The translations under genes and the position numbers were made by a program. A stretch of 64,000 nt of DNA from contig OX422213.1 of assembly GCA_949130495.1 (NCBI GenBank), positions 52,028,284 through 52,092,283 of the forward strand. The letters run 5' to 3'. The notes beneath the pieces are model-generated. The model saw only the letters and a program-made list of their open reading frames with translations, made no database searches and was not told the DNA's origin. Shown here one piece after another: positions 22,695-35,663 of the stretch. This DNA is from Sambucus nigra (lineage: Eukaryota > Streptophyta > Magnoliopsida > Dipsacales > Adoxaceae). Within the stretch, counting starts at the first letter, position 1; each line of letters opens with the position of its first letter.

Positions 22695-24315
22695 ATTTGG
22701 CCTTACACCTAGTAATCAAACTAAATCAGTACTGAATCTCAATCATAAGTATTATCTTAATATATCTATGTAACTTTCAATGACTATACAACAACAATAT
22801 AATATTACTCAAGTCATATTCCATGAAACATATGTAAAGACAAAACAGTGGTATATATGTTGATAAGGTCATGAACATTCAACCCTAGAAGCTACCTCAT
22901 AAGGAATTTATAACTAAAATAAAGTAAACATAAAAGTACACTTCTCAATATATACACACATGAAATATGTACTCAAAATACCCTTGGGAAGGAGCAAATA
23001 AAAATATTCATTCATGGGGTATCCAGTATGGCCTCAAATTATTGTCCTCCATACTTAACCGTCCCATATTCATAAATTGTACAAATATAGGTGTCCAATA
23101 TTATCAATATGAAAACATATCTGAATATAATTTCCAATACAAGTGATGGTATAATTTTTCAAGCATCCTAGAGCAAGTTATGACCATTTATTTATAACCT
23201 ATTAAATCTGTCCCACAAGCTCCTCTATTGTTCCTTCAACTTCAAAGAATTTTCATAATTTTTATCCATAATAACTTTCCATGATTTTTCACCCATGTTC
23301 AATAAACATATTTAGTAGTGCAGAATTAAAGTTTCATAATTTTTTGACTTCATTTGCTATGTCAAAACCTTGACCAAACTCAGGGCATATCGAAATTAAA
23401 TATCCAAACAGCAACTATGTACCAATTTGAAACCATCACCAAGGCCCAACCACAAGGAGTTAAATTCTAATTTTTGGATATGATATGAATATATTTCATA
23501 TCCAATTGGAATTTCTCAATTCTAGTAATCACACAAAAATATATGCAAGTTTAAATACAAGGGATTTAAATAACAAACAATACGAGCTACATACACCACT
23601 TATCTCACATGTGAACAAATACTTATTATCACAAAGGAGGATGGAATTTTAATCAATCATTTAAGATTTATATACTTTCAAATAAGTATAATACCATATT
23701 GAAACAATATTAATCACATAATTATACCTTGTAAACACTTTAAGGATTTTCTTGGAATTTTTCTAGCTTTTCTTGAAATCTTTTCTTCATTCAACTTCCA
23801 CTTTCTCTTTCCTCAAGCAAAAACTCTCCAAAACTGAAACTAGGATTTATTTTCTGAATAAATAGATTAGAATAAGAGTTTTAAGTCAGCCAAGGCTGCC
23901 TACCATTCCAACCAATCAAATTAAAACATTTGGTTTCCTAAAAGACAATTTACCACTTAAGGGAATGGATAGATTTACCCCTTGTTCGTAAATTCGGCCT
24001 AACTTCTTACTCGGACATCCCTTTAATTAACCATTTGTTTTTCCGCAAACCTAACTCATATATCTACAACTATATATTTTTCACCTTGAGTTAATTGTTA
24101 AATCATAAGGGAACAAACTAGTCTCTAACAGGAACATTTCTACCGAAATAACAAAATCTTGTGTTTGGAAATAATTCGACATTTCATTATTTATGAAAGT
24201 AGGATTATACTAACAATGATCTCTTAACATTAGATATACTAATAACATATTATTCATATCACATAAGTTAAGCATGATTTAAATATAATCTATCATAATT
24301 ATATTCGGGTTGTCA
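22695..24315 (-). repeat. Probable LTR or LTR fragment, minus strand
   Basis: A/T-rich and gene-free. On the minus strand it begins TGACAACCCGAATATA at 24315, then an AG-rich leader (RC of 23760-23850) and AAGTGTTTACAAGGTATAA, the same layout as the Tekay-like LTRs in this window. The left edge lies near 22695, where the protease fragment stops. No 5-bp duplication was found, so the exact ends are open. Confidence 0.4.
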
Positions 24316-24974
24316 CCCCCTATGATCATGAGGCGCGTGCGGGAGATGTTCGATGATTCTCAGGTGACTGCGATGATGGGAGAGCCATACTCCATGTATA
24401 CTAACATAGCGGTGATGTAAGATTATCTGAACTTCATCACGAGTTGGATTATGCCCCTAGCATTTATGATGTGATGCCGCCTCTCCCTAGGTTGGGATCA
24501 AGTAGGCAGGTGGGGTCCTCTCACAGTACAGGTGGTGCATCTATGTCAGCGGCGACGACGACAACGACGACTTCAGGGGCTTCATTTTTGCGAATGCATT
24601 TCCCTAGTTATAAACTTCGGCAAGATGATGGGGGATCGGTGCATCTACCGTATCTCTCTCATGAAGTGGATCCCGAGGAGTTGGGTCTGACGGAGTAGGT
24701 CCTTCGACCTGCGGTATGTCTCTTTTGATTTCCTTGATTTCTTTCTCTTTCCTCATGCTTGACTAATTTGATTTTTTCTATTCTTCCTTGAAGCCTATCA
24801 ATGTTTCAACCACTTGGCTGAAGGACATCTGGGACTAGATATCTTCAGTGACTGCTCATATTCGTGAGGCGGTTTTGGTTCCTTCTTTCTTGGTGTCGTC
24901 TGCCTCATTCGGGGAAGGATCGAGCTCTGGAAGTAGGGGCATGTTATCTCGTCGCATGGGGAAAAGGGCAAGTA
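24316..24974 (+). pseudogene. Unidentified coding-like fragment
   Basis: GC-richer than the LTRs on both sides. Readable text begins MRRVREMFDDSQVTAMMGEPYSMYTNIAVM, then a stop and shift, then 24444-24698 with YAPSIYDVMPPLPRLGSS and a Ser/Thr-rich part. A possible intron lies between GTATGT at 24714 and TTGAAG ending at 24793. I do not recognise a family. It may be an exon-like piece of another transposon's extra gene or a captured host fragment. It is cut at 24975 by the truncated Tekay LTR. Confidence 0.35.
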
Positions 24975-26312
24975 TACCAATACATCATCAAAGGAATGTT
25001 ATCTCTATCCTCGAATAAGTTTACGGGACTCCCAAAATCAAAACGGGCCAAAAAGGCCTAAACTGCCAGCTCGTTAGAAGTCTCGTTCGAACGAGGCTGT
25101 TCGAACGAGATTTCGTTCGAACGAACTGGGCTATCGAACGAACATCCCTCTCGTTAGAACCCCAAACTATCAACTCGTTAGAAGCTCGTTCGAACGACCT
25201 GGGTAGGTCTTCTAACGAGTGACCAGATTCAAGCCCAGAAATCCTATCTCGTTTTTCCAATTTCTCTACACCTCAAATCTCATCCAAACCTCAATCTAAC
25301 AATTGTTTAAGGTCTCTAATCGTCCCTAAACATGTTAAAGTCACATACTAACGTATTTTAAGGAATCAATTCATCCTAAACATCATTAAATCATCAAGTC
25401 TCTTCACTTTTCCCCAAATTTTCAAGAACATAAACCCTAGAATTTATAATCATCAATTTACTCAAATTAGATTCGTTTTTTGTTACATCCAACATATATT
25501 AACATCAGGGTAATCATCTCTATACTATTCTACATGCAATCTCTTCTCAAAATTTAAGTTCTAAGTCCAATTAAAATGGGTTTTTATTAAACTCCCAAGA
25601 ACAATTTGATTTATTGGATAGTCTAAGCATGGAAGAAGCATTTACTGCATAAAAACGTAATTTAAACCACTTGCCTTGATTCAATCTCAGATTTTGATGA
25701 TGATTTGATGAAGCTCTCTCTCTCTCTCCAAGCTTTCTTCTCCAATGGCTATGGTGGCTAGGGTTTGTTTTGGGAACTTATTAGAAAACCTAATTCTAAT
25801 AACCTACGTAGCCTTCTAGGTTAATATGGGTTGTTAATGGGTTAAGTGGGTCAATTCCCAATCAGATAAAAACTCTTAATTTTCGTCACTTTTAATTCCC
25901 AAAAATAAAAAATTACCAAAGTACCCTTTATGTTGCCGGTATGGCCTAAAAATATCCCGGGACCCAAACTAAACCCCCGGCTAGTGTTTTCTGACTATCT
26001 CGACCCTTCCGGACGCGTTGGCGCACTCAAAACGACCATACGGTTAATAGAATTTAAATTTCACTTTTACAATTAAAATAATTATATCCTGATGCGACTG
26101 TCTCACGCGTCCCAATAAAATGTCCAAATTGCCGTATATCAATCTCACGACAAATATCATAATTCAATATTCATATATCATCATATATACTCAATATAGT
26201 CAAATACCAACTCACATCTCGCTAGTATTTTATCCGGATTAATTCCTAATTAATTCTCATTTAATTAAATAAATCCCAAAAATAAATATCGCCAAAAATA
26301 CGGGGTATTACA
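24975..26312 (-). repeat. Truncated Tekay-like LTR (family B), minus strand
   Basis: Reading leftward from 26312 it starts TGTAATACCCCG and follows the LTRs at 32740 and 56611, including the palindrome array (25070-25215 on the + strand). It stops near 24975 after the GATAACATTCCTTTGATGATG segment, covering about the first 1.34 kb of a 2.92-kb LTR. The far half is missing. No polypurine tract precedes it. Confidence 0.85.
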
Positions 26313-28364
26313 CTTAACCACATAAGTATATATATATCGTTCACATGCACAATATACATACATCCATATGATCCCATCATATGATCAAACATTAAACCAT
26401 CACATACGGTTTAGATATTCATACCATGTATATCCACAACATAAATATATCCATATATTCACATATCCATATATCTATATATACAAACTAATTCTCGTTC
26501 ATATGTATAAGATATATATATATATATATATATAAACTCGGCTATAGGTATACATAATCCTCAATACACTAGCCGTCACCCAAACTCATTTAAATTACCT
26601 CGATGTGTGAGTACAATCCCTCACCTGAAGCATATTCATCCATTTTTCCTATGATGAATAGTCTCCCAAAAATATACATGTATATATCCAACATTAGGGT
26701 TACCACCCAAAGTTTAGTGTATAACCAACACTATACATCCCATCTATATTCGAGAGCACATCGATGAATCTAGTAATAATTTCAACTATTGGCATACACA
26801 TAACTAATAGTCTATAAGCCTCAAACTCAATCTTACATTCATCACATGATCCCATTACTTAGGGAAAATACCTTTTGAAAATCACACACCGATAGACAAC
26901 AACTACCCCGACTAGATTTACACATGCTAGTCTAGTTGGTAATATGATCCCATCGCTCTCGATTTTGACTATGGTTCAATCACTCTTGTGAATCCCCTAG
27001 TATACCACCTCTCTGATTTATTCCTTAGATTTATCATTACTAAGGATATGCGACCACTCTTTCTCATTGGGACCCAAACTGGATCTTAATAATATCCTAT
27101 CTATATAAGGATTTGATATATAGGTCGGCCTAGAATTTCACAACATACCCTCGCAACTCTCTCTAAGAGTTCTTAACCTACCATCAAATCTATACTTAAT
27201 TTTGGTCTATAATTAGGATTCTCAACCCCAATGAGGTTTCCCCACAATCTCTATACACAACTCCAATGCATACATGGATGTATTTTTCCCAAATTGTCCC
27301 AAGAAGTTTCCAAAATCATAACGTGTGAGAAACCCTTTATGTGCCTCCAAAACATATCTCTTACATCATAAGAGAAGGCCCAAAATCAATAAACCCAACC
27401 AAAAAGGGTTTGGAAATCATTCTAGAGAAAATTCCTTAAAATGCCCTGTTTTCGAATCGATTCGGCCTCCAAGGCGAATCGATTCGGGTCCAAAGACCTG
27501 GGCTTCTGTCTCAGGCCGAATCGATTCGCCTTGGGTCTGAATCGATTTGGTCACACAGACCTGAGACTTTGCAACATTCCGAATCGATTCGAAAAGAGGC
27601 CGAATCGATTTGGCCTGTTGAGCAAGCTAAGAAATGGTCATTTTTCTACAAAAACCTAATTTCCCAAAAATTCCAAATCAACAATTTCTAAGTATAAATT
27701 TTAACCCAATCATGTTTCCAACATCAAAAGACATCCTACGATTTCACCTCATCAATTTGTAACCTTAAACCCATGTGTAAACATCAATTTCAAGATTTAA
27801 ACCAAAAATCTAGGTTTTGATATTTATACCCAAAAACCATTTCTTTAACCCACAAATTATGAAATGAAATACACAAATGACTTATTTAGCAAGATTAAAC
27901 ACTTGCCTAAGATTTGTAGAGGTTGGATCATCCTCGATGTTGCGTTTGGGCCGGAATCTCCAAGCTTTTCTTCCTCTCTCTCTCTTCCTTTCTTCTTCTT
28001 TCCTTCTTTTTTTCTCTTTCTCTCTTTCTCTATATGAGAATGGCTTAATCCGTAAGCCTCTTAAACCTTTAAAACATAAGTCCCAATTTTAAATGTTAAT
28101 ACACACTTTAAATGACTCGTTTACTCCAATTCGAGTCAAACTGACTTAAAAACATTTCGGAGCCGAAATAAAACCCAATGACAATCATTTTGACTATCTC
28201 TACCCTTCCGGGATCGATGGTACCCTCAAAATCATCATTCGGAATACTTTGAAATGTTCTCTATTTTTGGACCTCAATTCAAAAAATTTAAAATTCTCCA
28301 ATCAATTAAATTTTATTTTCCCAAAAATTTAATTTCTCAGTCTCCAAAGTTAGGGATTGTTACA
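26313..28364 (-). repeat. Partial LTR of a different Tekay-like family (E), minus strand
   Basis: Reading leftward from 28364 it begins TGTAACAATCCC, followed by the TTGACTATCTC box (28186-28243), an AG-rich leader (27960-28035), TTAGGCAAGTGTTTA (27894-27908) and an array of CGAATCGATTCG palindromes (27450-27620). The layout is that of families B and C but the sequence differs. It ends where the family B LTR starts at 26312, so its far end is missing. A (TA)n run lies at 26512-26533. Confidence 0.6.
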
Positions 28365-29135
28365 GTGTAGAGGTACCCAAGGTTTAAATTTTGGTGTGAA
28401 TGTTTGCTCATAGGATCAACGTGGCCATAATAGGAGATAGTAACCACGTATAAGGAAGTAGATACGGAATTAATCAAGAAATTTTGCGCGTGATCTAATT
28501 ACAAGTTCTTTCCTCTACTGCTCAGACGGAGGTGCGAAGGAAGTTTATGGAATTTTTACGAGAGGGGCGGACAAAGGTTGATTGTGATGAAAAATTTATT
28601 TATGTGAGTGAACTTCGTACCCGGGGAGATATGTATTGGAAAGGAAGGTTCTGAAAATTAATGATGCACTTACGAGTAGGAGTCCCTAGTATTTATGGGA
28701 ATCTAGTCTTGGATGAATTATACACATGGTATCTATCATACACATTTACAAATTTATATCAACTCTTCATGGGAATGAAGCTAAGAGGGTTGGAGACCAT
28801 AATCAGAAGGTCAAGACTAAAGGTAATTTGTGATAATAATGCACCTGAGAGGGATGACCAGTATGGGATCCATATAAATGATGGAGATCAACAAAAATTC
28901 TATCGAGTGACGATGGATTCAATTAGGGGCACCGGGAATAATAGTGTGTTCCACAGGTTTAGCAAAGTCAAAGGAACTACGGGGGTAGAAATCAGGGCCA
29001 AGACTACCAGGTCTGAGAGAAGGGGAATCCTGATATGGATAGGGAGGCCAGAGATGGGGAAATGAAACCAAGAGGTGTCCTATGTGTGGAGTGTAAGGCC
29101 ACATGTATCCACCTTGTCCACAACAAGTTAGGGGA
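28365..29135 (+). pseudogene. Decayed Tekay-like gag (element F)
   Basis: Around 28525-28650 the frame gives TEVRRKFMEFLREGRTKVD, aligning with TEMRRKLMSLRQEGKTVAE of the better copy at ~60197-60250. Near 29072-29113 the sequence gives CPMCGV, a stop, then GHMYPPC, a CX2CX4HX4C zinc knuckle with one stop. The stretch between them is gag by position but unreadable. Element C is inserted at 29136, immediately after the knuckle. The matching protease resumes at 42449. Confidence 0.65.
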
Positions 29136-29589
29136 TGTGACACCCCGCCTAATAAAATACCGGGCGATCACTCCTATATCAAATTAAAACAGGAGTCTCA
29201 TATGGTTCATTCTTAGCATCACTGTCGAAAACAAATTTAATTAATAATATCCTATAAGGCCGGCATCAAAATTTTAAATTGACAAATCTTTTTAACCAAA
29301 CCATTCAAGTAAAATAATTACAACAGTTTATATGCAGCAACTGAAATAAAATAAAATAAAATAACTGAACACTCGGTACAATAATACAACCAAATCGAAT
29401 GCCGCACTAAAAGGCGATAAAAGAATAAATGAGTACAGTTGGCCCATAAGCCCGAATGTTTCTACAATACCTCTTATCTAGATCTCAATGACAGAAGTGT
29501 CTAATATAAACCTGCTTGCATCCACAACTGTTGTAGCAAACGTCTGACTCGAAAGAATTATCATCCAAGCGTCTCTATGTCAGAACACC

Positions 29590-29645
<56 letters not shown>

Positions 29646-32560
29646 CAGATAGATAGATTGCAAGAGAGGGAAAAATAGAGAAACGGGTCAGAGCCCGAGT
29701 TTTGAAAACATTTTAGCAAGTGCATTAAAATCCATATTTAAAAAAAATATGTTATTTCTCATATTTAAACTGGTATCGCTCTCACATGAGATACACCTCA
29801 CCCCTCTTCTAACAGTGCACAACTATCACATACCTTTTTAGACAACCTAGTTAAGCTACCTTGCCTAACTAATGTAATAACCCTCCTTCTAATAATCCTC
29901 ATCAATTCGAGTACTAAGGACTAAACTTCTCCCCATTCCCAACATTACGTTACGTTCGTGCATGGGGTGTCGCACGAAGCGAAATCCAAATAAGGAACCC
30001 CCCCCCCCCCCCCAATACACTACTACGTGACAGTGTTGATCATCGGAATCCATTAGGCCTTCAGTACATACCATATTTATACCATCCCGTATTTATTAAT
30101 AGTTCTCATTAGAACCTAAGATTCATATTCATATAAATCCGGATATGCATTTACCGGAAGTAATATCACACTTTATTCATTCTTTTCACTTTATACAAGG
30201 TTAGGTTATATGATATCTCATCTCATATATATAAACAATATACTATATGCAACAAGTATATTAATCATCCACGAATTAAAATATAAGTGGCTTAGTCATT
30301 CTCATTTACTAAGCATCCGTGAATTATCTCAAGTACACATATATGTTAATCACAATACATATATGCATATATGGCACCCCTAGGCTCAGCTGCGGTGCAC
30401 TCATAAGCTGCTATCAAATCCCTGTACATCGCGCACATAAGGATCACGCGTTCCGCATCACTCAGGAACCGTATAAATACAAATCACACATATTGGAGGC
30501 GAACATAGTTCACATACCCATAGGTCACGCACATACCTACGCTCCAATAGTCAACAGACTTATCCACTCACAAATAAGCCCTTCACAGTCCTATGTTCTT
30601 GAGGTACCAAATCTAAAATCTCCCCGAAGGCAACACGGGATAAGATTGTCCTCAGACGAACGCCAACCTCCTGTGATAGAAAGTATGGTAGGTATGTCAT
30701 ACATATAATAAACAATCATATAGGTACACATTCCATAGATCATCAATTTGGTATTCACACAACCATATTATAATTATAGGTATTTCTCTCACCTATACAT
30801 AATTTCCTATAGGTAATTATTTAACCCACGTATATAATAACATTCGGGCATACGCACAATCCGTATAATAAATTTCCTACGTAGTATATTTATCTCTCGA
30901 ATATCCTACGCATTTATCAATTTTGACTAATCCTCAATATATTATTTCCGAGTTTTTTTCTCACCGCACGATGACAATACCAACAACACTGATATATTTA
31001 TTCGTCCCATAAATAACGATAGGCATTCCTCTCACCTATAATAATTGTCATAAATAGACGTATCGGATGACTGCTCAATTATCTTTAGCCCGTATCCTAA
31101 ATTTCATCCTAGTCACCTCATAGGATTTTACTCAATCAAAATTGGCATATAAAGTGTGTTCTCTACGCGCACAATTACTTATTTAAAATTTTGCCCACCG
31201 AAACATCATCCCAAGTGTTACTCCTCCCAAACACCCCTATTTGGGTAAATTTTGGGGTTTACTTTCATCTAACCCAAGATACATACCTTACTAAAAAAAT
31301 ATATTTAGAAGTCCCCACACTATTTTTAGGAACCCCAAATATTTATCTCCAACAAATTCTAGCCTTTATTTTTTTTTTCAAATTTCCGAGTGCATTTTCG
31401 AGTTGGTGGTCTCACCCCGGAACTGCCATCTTGTAAAAATCATAATAATTCGTAGAGAAATAAAAAAAATACGCGGTCAGTGCCCACACAACCGTATCGA
31501 AAATATCTACAACTTTTATGTTTTGACCAAGAGCTGAATCTGCCCTCTTCCTATCCGAATTTATCCTGCAAGCTACGGAGTTACTATTCATCATCTTCTC
31601 CAAAATCCCAAACCTCCATTAATACACCTCCGAGGTTTTTATTTTCTCACCCATCATCATACAACCTCAATCAATCATAAATACACACATACAAAGGGTT
31701 CTAATCATCCTAGAACCCATATCCAACAATTAATTTCAATTAATTCCTAAATTTCTCAAATTTGATATTATTCAGGTTTTACTCATTAATCTTCCGAAAA
31801 GGCCATTTTGATTCACGAAAACTCATCCTAAAAATCTTTATAGTTTTACACACCAACTATAATATGAGAAATAAACACACTAAATTAATAAAGCAAGTAA
31901 ACACTTGCCTCGTGGATTAAATACGACGACCCCGAGTCGAATCCCGCGAATTTTGGCCGAAAATCTCTTATTCTCCCTTCTTCTCTTCTCTTCTTCTTCT
32001 TCTCTCCCTTCTCTCTTCTCTTTCTCTCTCTTAGATCTGATTTTGGGGTAAAAATGAGGGTTTTCTCTTATTAAACCCGAAAGTGGGTGTATACCCAATT
32101 GTTAAATGACTCGTGTACTCATTTACGAGTCCCTACTAGTTCAAAAATGCCCGGAACCCAAATACTACCCCCGGGTACTCTATTTTGACTATCTCGGCCA
32201 TTCCGAACCTAATGGCGCAGTCAAAATCTCCATCCGAGTCACTTAACTAAAATTCACTATTTTGACCCAACACGTTCAATACACGTATTTTCCCATTTAA
32301 AATATTTCCTTTGTCGCTTTACCCAACTTGCGACATGTAATTAAAAATAATCCACTCATATACTTAGTCTCATAAGAAAATATAATCCATTTAAATATTA
32401 ATCTGACACTTACAAACTAATATTTACTATTTACTTTATATTCTGAATTTATTCAATTTCACTCACAAATTTCCAAATTACTATTCATAGAAATTCCTCA
32501 ATTTACCAAATTACGCCCAGCTTTGTAATTTAAATATCTTTAAAAGTACGGGGTATTACA
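29136..32560 (-). repeat. 3' LTR of element C
   Basis: The + strand reads TGTGACACCCCG at 29136 to GGGGTATTACA at 32560, 3425 bp. It matches 39087-42443 along its length. The size difference comes mostly from the GATA microsatellite at 29591-29657 and a longer C-run at 29998-30013. A 129-codon open stretch (30319-30708) recurs in the other LTR but has no coding features. Confidence 0.9.
29591..29657 (+). repeat. (GATA)n microsatellite in element C LTR
   Basis: About 16 near-perfect GATA units with one GACA variant. The same place in the other LTR (39540-39560) has only a short TATA/GATA stretch, so expansion came after insertion. Confidence 0.9.
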
Positions 32561-32739
32561 TACTTCCCCCCTTACAACAGAATTTCATCCTCGAAATTCA
32601 GATATAGTCTGTACCACTACTCTAGGATCGGTATATACATTACGTCCAAGCTTAACCAAATTTAGATATAGCCTAACACAATGGTCTCTCACTATATTCC
32701 ACCCATCTTAAGGCGTATGTTCATATATATAGTCTCATC
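32561..32739 (-). other. End of element C internal region and polypurine tract
   Basis: On the minus strand the last bases before the LTR read AAGGGGGGAAGTA, the same purine tract as before the Tekay LTR at 56611. Just upstream, GAATTTCGAGGATGAAATTC matches the tail after the Tekay integrase stop (~56573-56592). Confidence 0.75.
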
Positions 32740-35663
32740 TGTAATACCCCGTATTTTTGGCGATATTTATTTTTGGGATTAATTAATTAAATGAGAATTA
32801 ATTGGGAATTAATCTGGATAAAATACTAGCGAGATGTGAGTTGGTATTTGACTATATTGAGTATATATGATGTTATATGAATATTGAATTATGAAATTTG
32901 TCGTGAGATTGATATACGGAAATTTGGACATTTTATTGGGACGCGTGAGACAGTCGCGTCAGGATATAATTATTTTAATTGTAAAAGTGAATTTAAATTC
33001 TATTTACCGTATGGTCGTTTTGAGTGCGCCAACGCGTCCGGAAGGGTCGAGATAGTCAGAAAACACTAGTCGGGGGTTTAGTTTGGGTCCCGGGGTATTT
33101 TTAGGCCATACCGGCATCTTATAAGGGTAGTTTGGTAATATTGTATTTTTGGGATTTAATAATGACGAAAATTAGGATTTATAATCTGATTTGGGTAACT
33201 AACCACTAAACCCACTACCAACCATATTGACCCATAAGACTATGGGGAGTTTTAAAATTGGTTTTCTAAGTCTCCTAAACAAACCCTCGCCACCCTAGCC
33301 ACCTTTGGAGAAGAAGGCTTGTAAAGAGAGAGAGAGAAGGAATTCTGCAGAAAAAGCTTCATCAAACCAACACCAAATTCAGAGACACTAGAGGCAAGTG
33401 ATTTAATTCTATTTAATTCAGAGAATGTTTCTTCCATGTTAGATAAATTGAAAGATTTACATTTGTTCTTGGAAGTTAAATAAAAACCCATTTTAATTGG
33501 ACTTAGGACTTGAATTTTGAGGACAAATTGCATGTAGAATAGTATGGAGATGATTATTCTGATGTTAATATATGTTGGATGTAACAAAAACGGATCTAGA
33601 ATGGACTTATTGAGGATTTAAAATTTTAGGGTTTATGTTCTTGAAAACTTGGGGGAAAGGGTAGAGATTTGATGAATTAATGATGTTTAGGGTGTGTTAA
33701 TTCCTTAAAAGATGTTAGTATATGACCTTAGTATGTTTTAGGATGATTGGAGACCTTAAAACATTGATTGGACGAATTTTGGTTGAGATTTGAGGTGTAG
33801 AAATTGGTGAAAACGAGATAAGATTTCTGGGCTTGAATCTGGTCACTCGTTAGAAGACCTACCCAGGTCGTTCGAACGAGCTTCTAACGAGTTGACAGTT
33901 TGGAGTTCTAACGAGAGGGATGTTCGTTCGATAATCTCATTCGAACGAGATCTCGTTAGATAGCCCAGTTCGTTCGAACGAACTCTCGTTCGAACAGCCT
34001 CGTTCGAACGAGACTTCTAACGAGCTGGCAGTTTAGGCCTTTTTGGCCTGTTTTGATTTTGGGAATCCCGTAAACTTGTTCGAGGATAGAGATTACACTC
34101 CTTTGGGAATTTATGGGTAGATTTGGAACATTTGGGTTATTATGACGAGAAAATCTTATATAAGTGTGGATCGAATCAAATAGACATTATGAGCTGAGAC
34201 GTGAGTGCCTACTACGACGTGAGAATAAATTATGGCGCGTATAAATATGGACCGGGATTATATAAATTGTATAAATTATAAGTTGGTACGAGAAGGCGAT
34301 ATGTACTACTAATAAACTACGGTGATTACTAAGATGCGTGTTTACTTAGTATTGATATATGATTTGTGTGTATGACATACCTACCATACTTGCTATCACG
34401 AGAGGTTTGCGTTCGCTTAGGGCCCTCTAATACTTGTGTTGCCCGGTTTTAGATTGGTTACCTCGATGAACATAGGTCAGAGAAGGACTTATTGGGATGT
34501 TAATAAGTCTGCTGATCGTGGGAGCGCAGGTATGTGCGTGACCCATGTGATGTGACTGTGTTCGCCTCCATTATTTGTGATTTGTGTTATCTGAACGAAT
34601 CCTGAGAGATTCGGAATACGTGAATCCTTATGTACGTGATGTACCGGGATGGATAGCAGAGTATGTGTGCACCGCAGCTTAGTCTCGGGGTGCTTATATT
34701 GTATATTTATGTTGTGGAAAATATACACTTAATAAACTGGGAACTTTCATATGGTATTGTGTGTATAACTATGGAATAACAAAAGGGATGATCTCTAATG
34801 AGTTGTATTACTTTTACGTGAGAACCTGAATTTACGTTAAGCCCCTATTTAATTGCAAGCGTTATAATGTTAATGGGAACCGAGTAATAAGGGTAGAACC
34901 TATGACAGTCTAGCTAGATATGATGTTACTTAGCTAGTGGGTTGTGTCATTTTTTATGGGTACTTGCGTTAGGAGTGCACAGTTAGACGAGAGGTGAGAA
35001 TTTCATGTGAGTGCACGTCCTAACATGTACTTTGCATTTAATGTTTTAAATGTTTTTAAAGCACTTGCAGGTTTTTAAAATATCTCCACATTCGGGCTCT
35101 GACCCGTTTGCTTTCAAATCTATTTTTCTTGTAAAACCATTTTAGGTGCCCAGCCACAAGGACACCATGCATAGGATACTCATTCAGGTGACGAGCTGTA
35201 GCTGTTTGTGGAAGCTACAGGGATTTGCTTTTAGACGCTTCTACCATTTGGATTCCATATTCAGTATTCTTCAGTTGTAGGGCATGTTGCCCAAATTCTA
35301 TTAGAGACATTTCCATTTCAGTTTTTCAGACTTTGGCATGTATTGATTTAGTATTCGGTATTTAGTTATTCATTTCAGTTGTGGAGTTTGTTGTGAGGAG
35401 TTTTCCTCCGGATTTATTTATATCATGTGATGGTTATTCTATTATTTCGTTATGGTGAATGGTGATATTATTCTTGCTTTAAATCTTGCACTGCTTGTTA
35501 ATCAGACTTTAATTAAAATTTGGCAACTTACTTTTTAAATACTAGGTGGTTAGTAATAATAAAACGTTTTCGACAGTGATGCTATTAACTGAGCCAACTT
35601 GGCATTTTGATTTAATTTAATAAAGGAGTAGCTACCCGGTATTTAATTAGTCGGGGTGTCACA
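32740..35663 (+). mobile_element. Tekay-like solo LTR (family B) inside element C
   Basis: TGTAATACCCCG to GGGGTGTCACA, 2924 bp, flanked by TCATC at 32735-32739 and 35664-35668. It aligns end to end with the LTR at 56611-59532 (2922 bp). There is no internal part. It carries the palindrome array at 33845-34025, the TTGACTATCTC-type box (RC) near 33010-33062 and GAGGCAAGTG at 33391. Orientation is opposite to its host element C. Confidence 0.95.

Noticed and set aside
30319..30708. 129-codon frame repeated at 40203-40592 and apparently conserved
   Set aside because: The two copies are the same place in the two LTRs of element C. Their similarity follows from LTR identity, the composition is noncoding, and the frame is on the strand opposite to the element.
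32884..33069. Short frame in the solo LTR
   Set aside because: Falls across the conserved LTR box; the same region in the other family B LTRs is not open in the same frame.
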